The notes below the pieces were generated by a model. The model was not told the origin of the DNA, made no database searches, and saw only the letters and a program-made list of their open reading frames with translations. This document shows, piece after piece, positions 44,433 through 53,218 of a DNA stretch of 64,000 bases. Position numbers and translations under genes: made by a program. Origin of the DNA: Rhodospirillaceae bacterium (GTDB lineage: Bacteria; Pseudomonadota; Alphaproteobacteria; DSM-16000; Inquilinaceae); the NCBI GenBank assembly GCA_020638575.1, contig JACKIH010000003.1:2275501-2339500 (forward strand), written 5' to 3'. The stretch's first letter is position 1; each line of letters begins with the position of its first letter.

Positions 44433-45461
44433 TCAAATCTCGTCCAGCCCCATTTCCGCCAGCGCCGCCTCGGCATCGGCGACGCCGGCGCCGGAGGGCA
44501 GCGGCGCCGCCGGGTCCAGCACGAAGCTGGCGATGTCGCGCGTCGGCATGCCGCGCAGCACGTCGCGCAGCAGCATGTGGTAGCCGTTGGGATAGACGGC
44601 CAGCCGCACGGTGCCGGTGGGCACCGCTTCCACGACGCGGCGCTGGCCCGGCACCGGCACCACGTTTTCGTGGGCGCCGTACATCACCAGCGTCGGCACC
44701 CGCACCGCTTCCACCGCATCGTAGGCGGCGTCGATCAAGCGGGTGAGGCCGGCCAGCGCATCGGCACGCGTGTCCTTGATGACCAGCGGATCTTCCCACA
44801 GCTCGCGCTGGGTCTCGCGGTCGTCGGTGGGGCGGCCGACCACGCCTTCACCGCGCGAGGTGATGCCGCCGAACCCGTTCTCCGCCAGCCACAGCATGGC
44901 CAGCATGGGGTCGGGCAGGGCATCGCGGTCGAGCGCACCGGGTGCCACCAGCACGTAGCGGTCGGCCGGCGGCGGGCGATCGGATGCCGCGGCCACCAGC
45001 ACCACCGAGCCGCCCATGCTTTCCCCCAGCACCACCAGCGGCAGGTCGGGATAGCGATCGCGGACGAGGCCGGCGACGGCGTTGAGATCGGCCACCATGG
45101 TCTCGGTGTCCGGCCAGATGCCCGGCCGGTCGGTGGCGCCGAAGCCGCGCTGGTCGAAGGCGTAGGTGGTGATGCCGTCGGCCGACCAGGCGTCCGCCGG
45201 CTCCTCGAAGGCGTTGGAGTAGTCGTTGAAGCCGTGCACGGCCAGCAGCACCGCCCGGGGTTCGCCCTCGGCATCCCAGTGGCGCACCGGCAGGCGGTAG
45301 CCGTCGGCCGCGATCACCGCCTCGCCATCGTCGGCCCAACGGGGAGCCGACACGGCCGGCCCCATGGGCTGGTAGCGGGTGGCGCACGCCCCCAGCAGCA
45401 GCAGGGCCGCCAGGGCCGCCAGGGCCAAGGCGCCCCGTGCCAGGCGCGGCCGCCCGGTCAT
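44433..45461 (-). CDS. Alpha/beta hydrolase lipoprotein (monoacylglycerol lipase-like)
   Basis: This 342-residue protein has a lipoprotein signal with lipobox LLGAC (cysteine near residue 27), so it is probably membrane-anchored in the envelope. It has the serine hydrolase 2 layout: AVLLAVHGFNDYSNAFEEPA, GITTYAFDQRGFGATDRPG, nucleophile elbow VVLGESMGGSVV (GxSxG) and C-terminal LVMYGAHENVVP with PNGYHMLLRD carrying the catalytic histidine. The expected activity is hydrolysis of lysophospholipids or monoacylglycerols. Confidence 0.88.
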   Translation of the reverse strand: MTGRPRLARGALALAALAALLLLGACATRYQPMGPAVSAPRWADDGEAVIAADGYRLPVRHWDAEGEPRAVLLAVHGFNDYSNAFEEPADAWSADGITTYAFDQRGFGATDRPGIWPDTETMVADLNAVAGLVRDRYPDLPLVVLGESMGGSVVLVAAASDRPPPADRYVLVAPGALDRDALPDPMLAMLWLAENGFGGITSRGEGVVGRPTDDRETQRELWEDPLVIKDTRADALAGLTRLIDAAYDAVEAVRVPTLVMYGAHENVVPVPGQRRVVEAVPTGTVRLAVYPNGYHMLLRDVLRGMPTRDIASFVLDPAAPLPSGAGVADAEAALAEMGLDEI

Positions 45462-45507
45462 GGCCGCCGGCCGGGCCGCGGCCCAGGAGGATGTGCCGGT
45501 GCCACGG

Positions 45508-45858
45508 TCATTTGGGGGCGTCGTCGCCGACCATGGTTTCGAGCACCCGGGTGACCATGCCATCGATGATGTCCAGGTCCTCGCCGGCGCCGACCACCAC
45601 GATGATCTGGCGGTCCTGGATGCAATAGACAGTGTAGAGCTCGTCGGTCCGCACCGATTCCGCCCAGGCCGCAGAGTCGGTGCGCGACAGCAGCCGCAGC
45701 CCGAGCTGTTCGAAGGCGTCTTCGCCCGCGGCAATGCAGGCATCCACCGATCCCAGCGTGCCGAAATCAAGCCAGTTCATCGACATGGAGACGGCCGATG
45801 CCGCCGTACTCCACAACACCACCGCAGCCACGGTGGCCCCCCCCAGTGTTGCGCGCAC
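45508..45858 (-). CDS. Small secreted protein, tandem paralogue 1
   Basis: This 116-residue protein is read from GTG 45858, which yields a signal peptide (TLGGATVAAVVLWSTAASA). The mature protein is AVSMSMNWLDFG, then a conserved D-x-C pair, then SRTDSAAWAES, DELYTVYCIQDRQIIVVVGAGEDLDIIDGMV. Two cysteines (in DACIAAG and VYCIQD) could form a disulphide. No family recognised. The next gene upstream on the same strand is a clear paralogue of identical length. The lipoprotein hydrolase follows downstream. Confidence 0.72.
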   Translation of the reverse strand: MRATLGGATVAAVVLWSTAASAVSMSMNWLDFGTLGSVDACIAAGEDAFEQLGLRLLSRTDSAAWAESVRTDELYTVYCIQDRQIIVVVGAGEDLDIIDGMVTRVLETMVGDDAPK

Positions 45859-46028
45859 TCTATCCCTCCGGGCTGGTCGGACACCGCTCGGCCGAACGGG
45901 TTGCCCCCGCATCGGCTGCGGGTCCGTCTTCACGCAGTCGCCGGGGGCGCAACGCTGCCCCCGAGCGCCAGCTAGCCTGCGCCATGCGGCGGCTTCAGGG
46001 CGAGAGGGTGGGAATTGTGTCGGTACGG

Positions 46029-46379
46029 TCAGTTCTTGCCGGAAGTGCCGCCGAAGCTGTCGAGGATGCTGACCACGGTGGCATCGACGCTGTCGAGATC
46101 GGTCCCGGCCCCGACGACAACGATGATCCGGCTGTCGGCGATGCAATACACGGTGTAGAGCTCGTCGGCGTTCGCCGCTTCGGCCCAGGCGGCCGACGCC
46201 GTGCGTGTGAGCACCGAAAGCCCCATGCGGTTGAGCGCGTGCTCGCCTTCGTCGAGGCATTCGTCGAGCGTACTGATGTCGCCGAACTCCAGCCAGTTCA
46301 TCGACATCGACACGGCCGAGGCCGCCGACGTCCACATCACCGTCGCGACACCTGCTGCGACCGCTGCCTTCCACATCAT
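46029..46379 (-). CDS. Small secreted protein, tandem paralogue 2
   Basis: This 116-residue protein is read from the double ATG at 46374-46379, with signal peptide WKAAVAAGVATVMWTSAASA. It shares AVSMSMNWLxFG, the cysteine in DECLDEGE, LTRTASAAWAEA and DELYTVYCIADSRIIVVVGAGTDLDSVDATV with paralogue 1. The near-identical central block DELYTVYCI-x-D-x-x-IIVVVGAG-x-DLD is the most conserved part and probably the functional core. Function unknown; periplasmic location is expected. Confidence 0.72.
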   Translation of the reverse strand: MMWKAAVAAGVATVMWTSAASAVSMSMNWLEFGDISTLDECLDEGEHALNRMGLSVLTRTASAAWAEAANADELYTVYCIADSRIIVVVGAGTDLDSVDATVVSILDSFGGTSGKN

Positions 46380-46504
46380 TCCTGTCTCCCCTCCAAGGCC
46401 GCTCAATCGGCTCTCAGGTTGATGATAATGGGATTGGCCGGCCGACCGGAAGCATCCGTGGACTACGGTGGCATGCTTTTCGGCCGCACCGGACGTACCG
46501 GCGT

Positions 46505-47419
46505 TCAGCCGCCGGACTGGGCGGCCTCCTCGCGCACCCAGGCCCGAAAGGCGGCGACCTTGGGCAGCTTCAGGTTCTCCCCGGGGCAGACCAGGTAGTA
46601 GGCGAACACCGTGGCCTCGGCGACCGACGGCGGGAAGGGCCGCACCAGGCGCCCCGACTTCAGGTCGCCCAGCACCAGGGCGCCGCTGGCCAGGGCGACG
46701 CCGTGGCCTTCTGCCGCCGCCTCCACCGCCATGCTGTCGGCTCCGAAGCGCAAGCCGCGCTCGGTGTCGATGTCGTCGATCCCGGCGGCGCGCAGCCACA
46801 TGCGCCAGGTGGGGGCGGACTCCTGCTCCATCTTCCACTGCACGTGCAGCAGCGTGTGGGCGCGCAGGTCGCCCGGCGTGCGCAGGGGCGGACCGCGCTC
46901 CAGCAAGGCCGGGCTGCACACCGGAAAGGCGGCCTCCGGCATCAGCAGCTCGGTGAAGAGGCCGCGATAGGCGCCACGCCCGTAGCGCAAGGCGACGTCG
47001 ATGCCGTCGCTGAAGGTGGCCAGCGCGTCGCTGGCGTCGATGCGCACGTCCACTTCCGGATGCGCCCGGTGGAACCGTTCCAGACGCGGCACCAGCCATT
47101 TGGCACCGAAGGAGGGGGCGACGCTCACCGTGAGGATGTTGGTGGTGGCCGGGCCGCGCATGGCGTCTGCCGCTTCGGCCAGCCTGTCGAAGCCGTCGCC
47201 CAGGGCGGGCAGGCCGGCGCGGCCGGCCTCGGTCAGCTCCAGGGCGCGGGTGAGCCGGCGGAACAGCGGCCGGCCGACATGGGCCTCCAGCGCGCGCACC
47301 TGCTGGCTGATGGCGGCCGGGGTGACGTTCAACTCGTCGGCTGCCGTCTTGAAGCTGAGATGGCGTGCCGCGGCTTCGAAGGCGCGCAGGCCGTTAAGGG
47401 GAGGAAGGCGCCGGACCAT
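46505..47419 (-). CDS. LysR family regulator, GcvA-like
   Basis: This 304-residue protein has the N-terminal winged helix PPLNGLRAFEAAARHLSFKTAADELNVTPAAISQQVRALEAHVG, the diagnostic GcvA subfamily start. Its effector domain contains TVSVAPSFGAKWLVPRLERFHRAHPEVDVRI. GcvA in E. coli controls glycine cleavage, but alphaproteobacterial GcvA-like proteins have diverse targets. It is divergent from a DUF1127 gene across 172 bases containing a GATAG/CTATC inverted repeat, so that gene is a likely target. The start at 47419 gives the usual MVRRLPPLNGL. Confidence 0.88.
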   Translation of the reverse strand: MVRRLPPLNGLRAFEAAARHLSFKTAADELNVTPAAISQQVRALEAHVGRPLFRRLTRALELTEAGRAGLPALGDGFDRLAEAADAMRGPATTNILTVSVAPSFGAKWLVPRLERFHRAHPEVDVRIDASDALATFSDGIDVALRYGRGAYRGLFTELLMPEAAFPVCSPALLERGPPLRTPGDLRAHTLLHVQWKMEQESAPTWRMWLRAAGIDDIDTERGLRFGADSMAVEAAAEGHGVALASGALVLGDLKSGRLVRPFPPSVAEATVFAYYLVCPGENLKLPKVAAFRAWVREEAAQSGG

Positions 47420-47430
47420 GATGCCTATAC

Positions 47431-47445
47431 GATAGCATATCTATC
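47431..47445. promoter_or_regulatory. Putative LysR box between gcvA-like and DUF1127 genes
   Basis: GATAG (47431-47435) and CTATC (47441-47445) form an inverted repeat separated by 5 bases, with a longer T-N11-A-like context in an unusually AT-rich spot. It overlaps the start region of the LysR gene, as autoregulated LysR sites do. Confidence 0.45.
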
Positions 47446-47591
47446 TTATGCGGCAATGACTTCTCGTTTGTCCAGCGCGGGGATCGGCCGAAATATGGGG
47501 GTAGACGACACGCCGGTCCCCGATCCGACGGTCTACAGAAAAAACTTTCTAATGGATCGGATGGCCCGGGCAATCGCGAAGGAGACGCGTG

Positions 47592-48098
47592 ATGAGCATC
47601 GCACATGCCTGGATCCTCACCCGCCCCGAGTACGGCCCCCATATCCAGGCCGCCCTGGAGACCCGCACGGCGGCGCTGACCGCCGCGGCCTCGGCTTCGT
47701 GGCGCGGCCTGCGCACCCTGGCGGTGTGGCCCGTGCGGGCCCTCGGGCGCGCCGTGCGGCGCCACGCCGTGCTGGACCAGCTCGGCCGGCTCAGCGACCG
47801 CATGCTGAAGGACATCGGGGTGTCGCGCAGCGAGATCGCCGGGCTTGCGCAGCACTATGCCGTGCATCCCGGCGTCCGCCTGGAACTCGGCGACCTGCAG
47901 CGCAGCCGTGCCGCAGCGCCGCGGGTGACCGACGCCGGTCCCGCCGCACCCGCTGGGCCTGCCGCGTCTACCTCACCTGCCGCGCAGGAGTGGCCGGTCC
48001 GCCGCACGGCGCCGGCGCAGGCGGTGCCGCCGATCGCTCCGGCGGTTCGCCGCCCCGTCCGCCCCATGGGGCGTCCCGCCCCGGTCGGCTGCGGTTAG
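47592..48098 (+). CDS. DUF1127 (YjiS-like) protein with long Pro/Ala tail
   Basis: The protein is 168 residues from ATG 47592 with an AAGGAG-like site just before it. The DUF1127 core is LDQLGRLSDRMLKDIGVSRSEIAGLAQH, preceded by a basic stretch. A C-terminal tail of about 70 residues rich in Pro, Ala and Arg is unusual, since most family members are 45-90 residues. Small DUF1127 proteins bind RNA and affect phosphate and carbon metabolism in some alphaproteobacteria; whether this long form does is unknown. Confidence 0.78.
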   Translation: MSIAHAWILTRPEYGPHIQAALETRTAALTAAASASWRGLRTLAVWPVRALGRAVRRHAVLDQLGRLSDRMLKDIGVSRSEIAGLAQHYAVHPGVRLELGDLQRSRAAAPRVTDAGPAAPAGPAASTSPAAQEWPVRRTAPAQAVPPIAPAVRRPVRPMGRPAPVGCG

Positions 48099-48238
48099 GA
48101 CTTGGGACCAGGAGCCGGAGGGTGGGCGGGGTCGCGGCCGCCTTCCGGTTCCACCGACGCGTCTGGCGACTTGTCACGAGACAAAGCCGGCCGCATGTGC
48201 GAGGTCTGGGGCGTCATTCGGAACCCGTGCGCCGCCCC

Positions 48239-48865
48239 ATGGACCAGATGCCCGCCAAGGCCCCCCTCCCGGACACTGCCGAAGCGGCCGTTGCGGCCGC
48301 CGATGCCCTGAAGTCCGCCCCCTTCTTCCAGGTGCCGTTCTACTACCTGCGCCACGGCGAGAGCTCCTACAACCGGGCCGGGCGCATCGCCGGGTCCGTA
48401 GACCCGGAGTTGACGGAGCTCGGCCACGCCCAGGCGGAGGCGGCAGCCGATGTGCTGGAAAGCCACGCCATCCGCACCATCCACGCCAGTGCCGCCCGCC
48501 GCGCCTACACCACGGCCGAGCCGCTGGCCCGCCGCCTGGAGCTGCCGGTCCATCGCCACGCCAGCCTGTGGGAGCGCAACTGGGGGGTGCTGGAAGGCGA
48601 ACCCCTGGCGCTGCTGACCGACCGCTCGATCACGGCCGACGGCGGCGAAAGCCTGGTCGACTTCAACCTGCGCATCATGCAGGCGCTGGCGGCCCTGCCG
48701 GGCGACCGGCCGGTGCTGGTGGTCGGCCATTCCGGCACGCTGAGGGTGCTGCGCATCGTGCTGGGCACCGGCGACATCCCGCCCTCCATCGGCAACGCCC
48801 TGCCGATCCGGGTGGAGCCACCCGCGGCTGCCGGAGCGCCGTGGCGGCTGATCGAGCTTTCGTGA
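48239..48865 (+). CDS. Histidine phosphatase family protein
   Basis: The protein is 208 residues from ATG 48239 (MDQMPAKAPL); the second ATG 9 bases on is an alternative. The phosphohistidine loop is FYYLRHGESSYNRAGRIAGS (L-R-H-G-E), and the second catalytic histidine is in VLVVGHSGTLRVLRI. ARRAYTTAEPLARRL fits the ARxTA-type motif of phosphoglycerate mutase-like phosphatases. Substrates in this family range from sugar phosphates to alpha-ribazole phosphate; nothing nearby narrows it. Confidence 0.85.
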   Translation: MDQMPAKAPLPDTAEAAVAAADALKSAPFFQVPFYYLRHGESSYNRAGRIAGSVDPELTELGHAQAEAAADVLESHAIRTIHASAARRAYTTAEPLARRLELPVHRHASLWERNWGVLEGEPLALLTDRSITADGGESLVDFNLRIMQALAALPGDRPVLVVGHSGTLRVLRIVLGTGDIPPSIGNALPIRVEPPAAAGAPWRLIELS

Positions 48866-48953
48866 TCGGCGGCCGCCGGATTGCCGCCTCGGTGCCCCAA
48901 CCGCCGCCCGGTTCGCCCCATTCCCGTCACCAGCCGGCGCCATCTTCCAGGCC

Positions 48954-49580
48954 ATGAGATACGTTGCCAAAATCGCCCTTTCCGCCGTCCTCTGGGTGGC
49001 CGCGGCCCTGCCCGCCACCGCCCAGACCGAGACGCTGGACACCCCCCAGCGGATCCTGGTGCAGGAGATCCTGGCCGAGATCCGCCGCATCGATACCCTG
49101 CAGGCCGACTTCGTGCAGGTGAACCCCAACGGCTCGCGCTGGACCGGCACCTTCTATCTCGACCGGCCGGGCCACATGCGCATCGAGTACGACAACGAGC
49201 CCTACCTCTACGTCGCCGACGGCAGCTTCCTCAGCTACTACGACGGCGAACTGGACCAGCGCAGCGACATCCCGCTGGGCCAGTCGCTCGCCGACTTCTT
49301 CGTGCGCGAGCAGATCGGGCTCGATGACGACGTGACGGTGGTCGATGCCGGGCATTCCGGCGCCAGCGTCTATGCCACCGTGGTGCAGACCGACGATCCC
49401 GGCGCCGGCACGCTGACGCTCTACCTCACCGACCAGCCGCGCGCGCTGGAGCGCTGGGTGGTGGTGGACGGCCAGGGCCAGCGCACCGAGGTCACCTTGA
49501 CCTCGCGGCAGACCAACATCCCGCTGTCGGGCGATCTGTGGCGGGCGCCGCGGCCGGAGCGCGACTACCGCAACGACTGA
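48954..49580 (+). CDS. LolA-like outer-membrane lipoprotein carrier
   Basis: This 208-residue protein has a signal peptide (MRYVAKIALSAVLWVAAALPATAQ). The mature part has the open beta-barrel pattern of LolA: RRIDTLQADFVQVNPNGSRWTGTFYLDRPGHMRIEYD (in parts), YLYVADGSFLSYYDGELDQ and TLYLTDQPRALERWVVVDGQ. LolA shuttles lipoproteins from LolCDE to LolB across the periplasm. Alphaproteobacterial LolA is often followed by exodeoxyribonuclease genes; here a minus-strand methyltransferase follows 22 bases later. Whether it is the main LolA or a paralogue is not clear. Confidence 0.85.
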   Translation: MRYVAKIALSAVLWVAAALPATAQTETLDTPQRILVQEILAEIRRIDTLQADFVQVNPNGSRWTGTFYLDRPGHMRIEYDNEPYLYVADGSFLSYYDGELDQRSDIPLGQSLADFFVREQIGLDDDVTVVDAGHSGASVYATVVQTDDPGAGTLTLYLTDQPRALERWVVVDGQGQRTEVTLTSRQTNIPLSGDLWRAPRPERDYRND

Positions 49581-49601
49581 CCGCGGAGGCCGGCGGCACC
49601 G

Positions 49602-50528
49602 CTACCCCACGCTGTCGCCGGCATCGCGTTCGTCGGTGCCCAAAGCTGCGGCCAGGCTGTGGCTGGCCGAACCGGGCCGCAACGGCTTGGGCTGGCCCGT
49701 GGCGGGTGCCCATCCGGCCAAACAGATCACCTCGAAGGTCGCCGTGATGCGGCCTTCGGCGGTGCCGAACTTCTCCCCGTAAAGGGCCGCGGCCTCCACC
49801 CAGAAGCGCCGCGGCAGCACCCGGCGGTCGCGCAGGCGGTGGGCGGCCGTCTGCCCCATGCCCCGCAGGTCGGCGATCAGGCGGAACAGGCTGGGATAGG
49901 TCACCGTCACCGTCTGGCTGTCGGCCACCGGCAGGGCGAAGCCGGCGCGCTGCAGCAGCCCGGCAGCGTCGCGCAACTGCACCAGGGGCGACAGGCGCTG
50001 CGACGCCCCGCCCAGCACCCGCGCTTCGGCCTCCACCAGCACCTGGCGCAGCTCCCACAGGGTCTCCCCGCCGATCAGGGTGGCGAGGAACAGCCCATCG
50101 GGTTTCAGCGCCCGGTTGATCTGCACCAACGCTCCCGGCAAATCGTTCACCCAGTGCAGCGACAGGTTGGAGACCACCAGGTCGAAGCTGGCCTCGGCGA
50201 AGGGCAGCCACTCCTCGTCGGCCGCCACCGCCGGATGGCCGGGATCGGGACCGCGCGCACGCGCCGCCATGGCCGGCGTACCGTCAGCCAGCACCAGCCA
50301 GTCCATGCCGCGCCGGCCGGCCAGGTGGCCCACCATCTCGCCGCCGTGGCAGCCCAGGTCGAGCACGCGGGCAAAGCCGCGCAGCACGTCGTCCAGCCGG
50401 TCGGCCAGAAGATCGGCGCCATGGCGCACCAGGAAATCGTGGGCGTACCAGTCGCTCTGGGCCGCACGGCTGCGGTGGCGCCGCAGCAGGGTCCGGTCGA
50501 AGACGTCCGCGTGGTGAAGCTCGCTCAT
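49602..50528 (-). CDS. SAM-dependent methyltransferase-fold protein, NDUFAF5/BioC-like
   Basis: The protein is 308 residues from ATG 50528 (MSELHHADVFDRTLLRRHRSRAA). The SAM-binding motif I is VLDLGCHGGEM, followed by DEEWLPFAEASFDLVVSNLSLHWVNDLPGAL, the block shared with BioC and the mitochondrial complex I factor NDUFAF5. The alphaproteobacterial members are orthologues of NDUFAF5, which hydroxylates an arginine of NDUFS7; that role here is inference. It is divergent from comF, a widely conserved arrangement. Confidence 0.85.
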   Translation of the reverse strand: MSELHHADVFDRTLLRRHRSRAAQSDWYAHDFLVRHGADLLADRLDDVLRGFARVLDLGCHGGEMVGHLAGRRGMDWLVLADGTPAMAARARGPDPGHPAVAADEEWLPFAEASFDLVVSNLSLHWVNDLPGALVQINRALKPDGLFLATLIGGETLWELRQVLVEAEARVLGGASQRLSPLVQLRDAAGLLQRAGFALPVADSQTVTVTYPSLFRLIADLRGMGQTAAHRLRDRRVLPRRFWVEAAALYGEKFGTAEGRITATFEVICLAGWAPATGQPKPLRPGSASHSLAAALGTDERDAGDSVG

Positions 50529-50569
50529 ACCTGGCATATAGCGACGATCGCCGCCGTCGCCATCGGCCC

Positions 50570-51331
50570 ATGCAACCGGACGTGCTTCGCACCGCGCTGA
50601 CCGCCGCCCCGCGCCGCCTTCTGGATGCGCTGCTGCCGCCGCGCTGCCTGGACTGCGGCGGGCTGGTCGACCGCCAGGGCAGCCTGTGCGCTGAGTGCTG
50701 GTCTGCCATCGGCTTCCTCGCCCCGCCGTGGTGCGCGCGCTGCGGCCTGCCCTTCGAGCTGCCGGAACCGCCCGGCACCGTGTGCGAGGCGTGCCGCCGC
50801 CAGCCGCCGCACTTCGGCCGGGCGCGGGCGGTGCTGGCCTACGACGACGCCTCGCGCGACCTGATCCTGCGCTTCAAGAATGCCGACCGCACGCTGGCGG
50901 GCCCGCCCTTCGGCCGCTGGATGGCGCGCGCCGGGGCCGACCTGTGGCCCACCGCCGACCTGCTGGTGGCGGTACCGCTGCACCGCCGCCGGCTGATCGC
51001 ACGGCGCTACAACCAGTCGGCCCTGCTGGCAGCCGCCCTTTCCCGCGAGACCGGCATACCAGCCCTGCCCGATCTGCTGCGCCGGGTGCGCGCCACGCCC
51101 AGCCAGGGCGGCCTCAGCCCCGGCGAGCGCCGCGCCAATGTGCGCGGAGCCTTTGGCGTGCGGCGGCGTTACTTGGCGCGGATCGCCGGCCTGCGCCTGG
51201 TGCTGGTGGACGACGTATTCACCACGGGGGCGACGGTGGATGCGCTGACCCAGACACTCACCAAAGCCGGCGCGGCGGGCGTGGATGTGGTGACACTGGC
51301 ACGGGTGGCCCGCCAGCGCCCCTTGCGGTAG
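50570..51331 (+). CDS. comF: ComF family phosphoribosyltransferase-like protein
   Basis: This 253-residue protein has two N-terminal zinc-finger-like cysteine pairs (PPRCLDCGG, LCAECW) followed by a further CARCG and CEACR. Then comes the phosphoribosyltransferase part: VPLHRRRLIARRYNQSALLA and the PRPP loop VLVDDVFTTGATVDALT. ComF/GntX proteins assist DNA uptake or nutrient use of DNA in some bacteria and are conserved in non-competent species too. The 100 bases between it and grxC contain no gene. Confidence 0.88.
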   Translation: MQPDVLRTALTAAPRRLLDALLPPRCLDCGGLVDRQGSLCAECWSAIGFLAPPWCARCGLPFELPEPPGTVCEACRRQPPHFGRARAVLAYDDASRDLILRFKNADRTLAGPPFGRWMARAGADLWPTADLLVAVPLHRRRLIARRYNQSALLAAALSRETGIPALPDLLRRVRATPSQGGLSPGERRANVRGAFGVRRRYLARIAGLRLVLVDDVFTTGATVDALTQTLTKAGAAGVDVVTLARVARQRPLR

Positions 51332-51431
51332 TCTGGACGTCCTCCCATGTGGCGGCATCAGCAAGACGCCGTCTCGCCGCGCTCAGCGGTGCCGATCCGG
51401 GTGACGTCGGGTAGAGATAAGGACCCAGCCG

Positions 51432-51701
51432 ATGGCGACCGTGACCATGTATTCGAGCCCGTTCTGCCCCTACTGCTTCATGGCCAAGCGGCTGCTGAAG
51501 AAGAAGGGCGTGGAGATCGAGGAGATCGACGTGATGGCGGAGCCCAGGCGGCGCGTGGAGATGAAGGAACGCGCGAGCGGCCGCCATACGGTGCCGCAGA
51601 TCTTCATCGGCAACGTGCATATCGGCGGCAACGACGACCTGCAGGCGCTGGAACGCTCCGGCAAGCTGGACGAGCTGCTCAACAAGTCTGCAGCGGCCTG
51701 A
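51432..51701 (+). CDS. grxC: Glutaredoxin 3
   Basis: This 89-residue protein has the redox motif CPYC in MYSSPFCPYCFMAKRLL, the glutathione-binding TVPQIFI segment and HIGGNDDL near the C-terminus, all at normal spacing. Its first cysteine attacks disulphides and it is recharged by glutathione. It lies downstream of comF and upstream of the nitrilase, the usual alphaproteobacterial order. Confidence 0.95.
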   Translation: MATVTMYSSPFCPYCFMAKRLLKKKGVEIEEIDVMAEPRRRVEMKERASGRHTVPQIFIGNVHIGGNDDLQALERSGKLDELLNKSAAA

Positions 51702-51765
51702 GACGCGCTCCGCCGCTCCCAGCTCGGTTCCGCACCGGAGCCGGCACAACGCCAAGGACCCCTCC

Positions 51766-52641
51766 ATGGGCCGCTACCTGCACATCGCCTGCATCCAGGT
51801 CAATTCCGGCACCGAGATCGCCGACAACCTGGCCGTCGCCTGCGATCTGGCGCGGCGCGCCCGCGCGTCGGGGGCGGAGTTCATCTGCCTGCCGGAGAAT
51901 GTGGCCGCGGTGCGCCAGGGCCGCTCGGCCATCCTGGAAGCCGCGTATGAGGAGACCGCCCACCCGGCACTGGGCGCCTTCAAGAGCCTGGCGGCGGAAA
52001 TCGGCGTGCCGGTGCTGGTGGGCACGCTGGCCGTGCTGGTGCCGGAGGAGGGCGGCGAGCGGGCGGCTGCGCGCAGCTTCCTCATCGGGCCCAGCGGAGC
52101 GGTGCTGGCGCACTACGACAAGATCCACATGTTCGACGTCGACCTGCCGGACGGCGAAAGCTACCGCGAAAGCGCCACCTACCGGCCGGGCAGCCGGGCT
52201 GTGGTGGCGGATATCCCGCAGGCGCGCATCGGCCTGTCGGTCTGCTACGATGTGCGCTTTGCCTATCTCTACCGGGCGCTGGCCCAGGCCGGGGCGGAGA
52301 TCTTGACGGTGCCGGCCGCCTTCACCCGGCAGACCGGCGAGGCGCACTGGCACACGCTTTTGCGCGCGCGGGCGATCGAGACCGGCTGCTTCGTGGTGGC
52401 CCCGGCGCAGACCGGCACCCACGACCAGGGCCGCCAGACCTACGGCCATTCGCTGATCGTCGACCCGTGGGGCCGCGTGCTGGCCGATGGCGGCACCGAG
52501 CCCGGCGTGGTGGCCGCCTCCATCGACCTGGGTGAGGTGGCAAAGGCGCGGACCGCCATCGCTGCCCTCAAGCACGACCGCAAGATCGGCCCCGTCGAGG
52601 TGGCCACCGACAGCCCCCTCAAGGCGGCAGTGGCGGGGTAG
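51766..52641 (+). CDS. Carbon-nitrogen hydrolase, Nit1/deaminated-glutathione amidase-like
   Basis: This 291-residue protein has the nitrilase catalytic triad: glutamate in FICLPENVAAV, lysine in YDKIHMFDVDLPDGESY and cysteine in IGLSVCYDVRFAYLYRAL. The phrase following the lysine is typical of Nit1 enzymes that hydrolyse deaminated glutathione made by transaminase side reactions. In related genomes the next genes are DUF1178 and ubiG; here the toxin-antitoxin pair comes instead. Confidence 0.9.
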   Translation: MGRYLHIACIQVNSGTEIADNLAVACDLARRARASGAEFICLPENVAAVRQGRSAILEAAYEETAHPALGAFKSLAAEIGVPVLVGTLAVLVPEEGGERAAARSFLIGPSGAVLAHYDKIHMFDVDLPDGESYRESATYRPGSRAVVADIPQARIGLSVCYDVRFAYLYRALAQAGAEILTVPAAFTRQTGEAHWHTLLRARAIETGCFVVAPAQTGTHDQGRQTYGHSLIVDPWGRVLADGGTEPGVVAASIDLGEVAKARTAIAALKHDRKIGPVEVATDSPLKAAVAG

Positions 52642-52768
52642 CGGTCCTCCAGCGCCCACGCCTCAATCGGGCAAGTCGCTCTGCCGCGTTTCGTTTATTT
52701 CGAATATTGCGCCTGATTCGGAGAGGCGCCATAGTTTCGAGTCGCACGGCAATTCAGGGACTAAGCCT

Positions 52769-53218
52769 GTGACTGACGTATCGGAACGGCAGGATGCGGA
52801 GATTCCCTCGCCGGAAGACGCGGCGCTCGCTGCGGAGTCCAGTCGGATCTTGGCAAGCGTGCGCGCCGACAATGGCCTGCGCGTGCGTCTCAGTGACGGG
52901 CAGGAGCTGGTTCTGCCGAAGGCAGTGAAAAGTCTTCTCTCCCATATACTGGCGGAGATGGCGTCCGGAAACGCCGTGACAATCATTCCAATACATGCCG
53001 AACTGACCACGCAAGAAGCGGCAGATTTCCTAAATGTATCGCGGCCATACCTGATAAAATTACTGGAAGGCGGCGAGATGAAATTCCATATGGTGGGAAC
53101 TCATCGAAGAGTCTTCTTCGCAGATCTCCAAAGATATAAGAGGGAACAGGCGGACAAGGCGGCGCGTGCGATGCGCGACCTCGCGCGCCAGGCGCAAGAG
53201 ATGAATATCGGATACTGA
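52769..53218 (+). CDS. Antitoxin with excisionase-type helix-turn-helix
   Basis: The protein is 149 residues from GTG 52769 (read MTDVSERQDAEI); no ATG fits upstream. The C-terminal half contains ELTTQEAADFLNVSRPYLIKLLEGGEMKFHMVGTHRRVFFADL (in parts), a MerR/excisionase-like HTH_17 DNA-binding domain, after a region VRLSDGQELVLPKAVKSLL. Its stop codon shares one base with the ATG of the PIN gene, the classic antitoxin-toxin arrangement. The pair is visibly AT-richer than its neighbours, which suggests acquisition by transfer. Confidence 0.85.
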   Translation: MTDVSERQDAEIPSPEDAALAAESSRILASVRADNGLRVRLSDGQELVLPKAVKSLLSHILAEMASGNAVTIIPIHAELTTQEAADFLNVSRPYLIKLLEGGEMKFHMVGTHRRVFFADLQRYKREQADKAARAMRDLARQAQEMNIGY

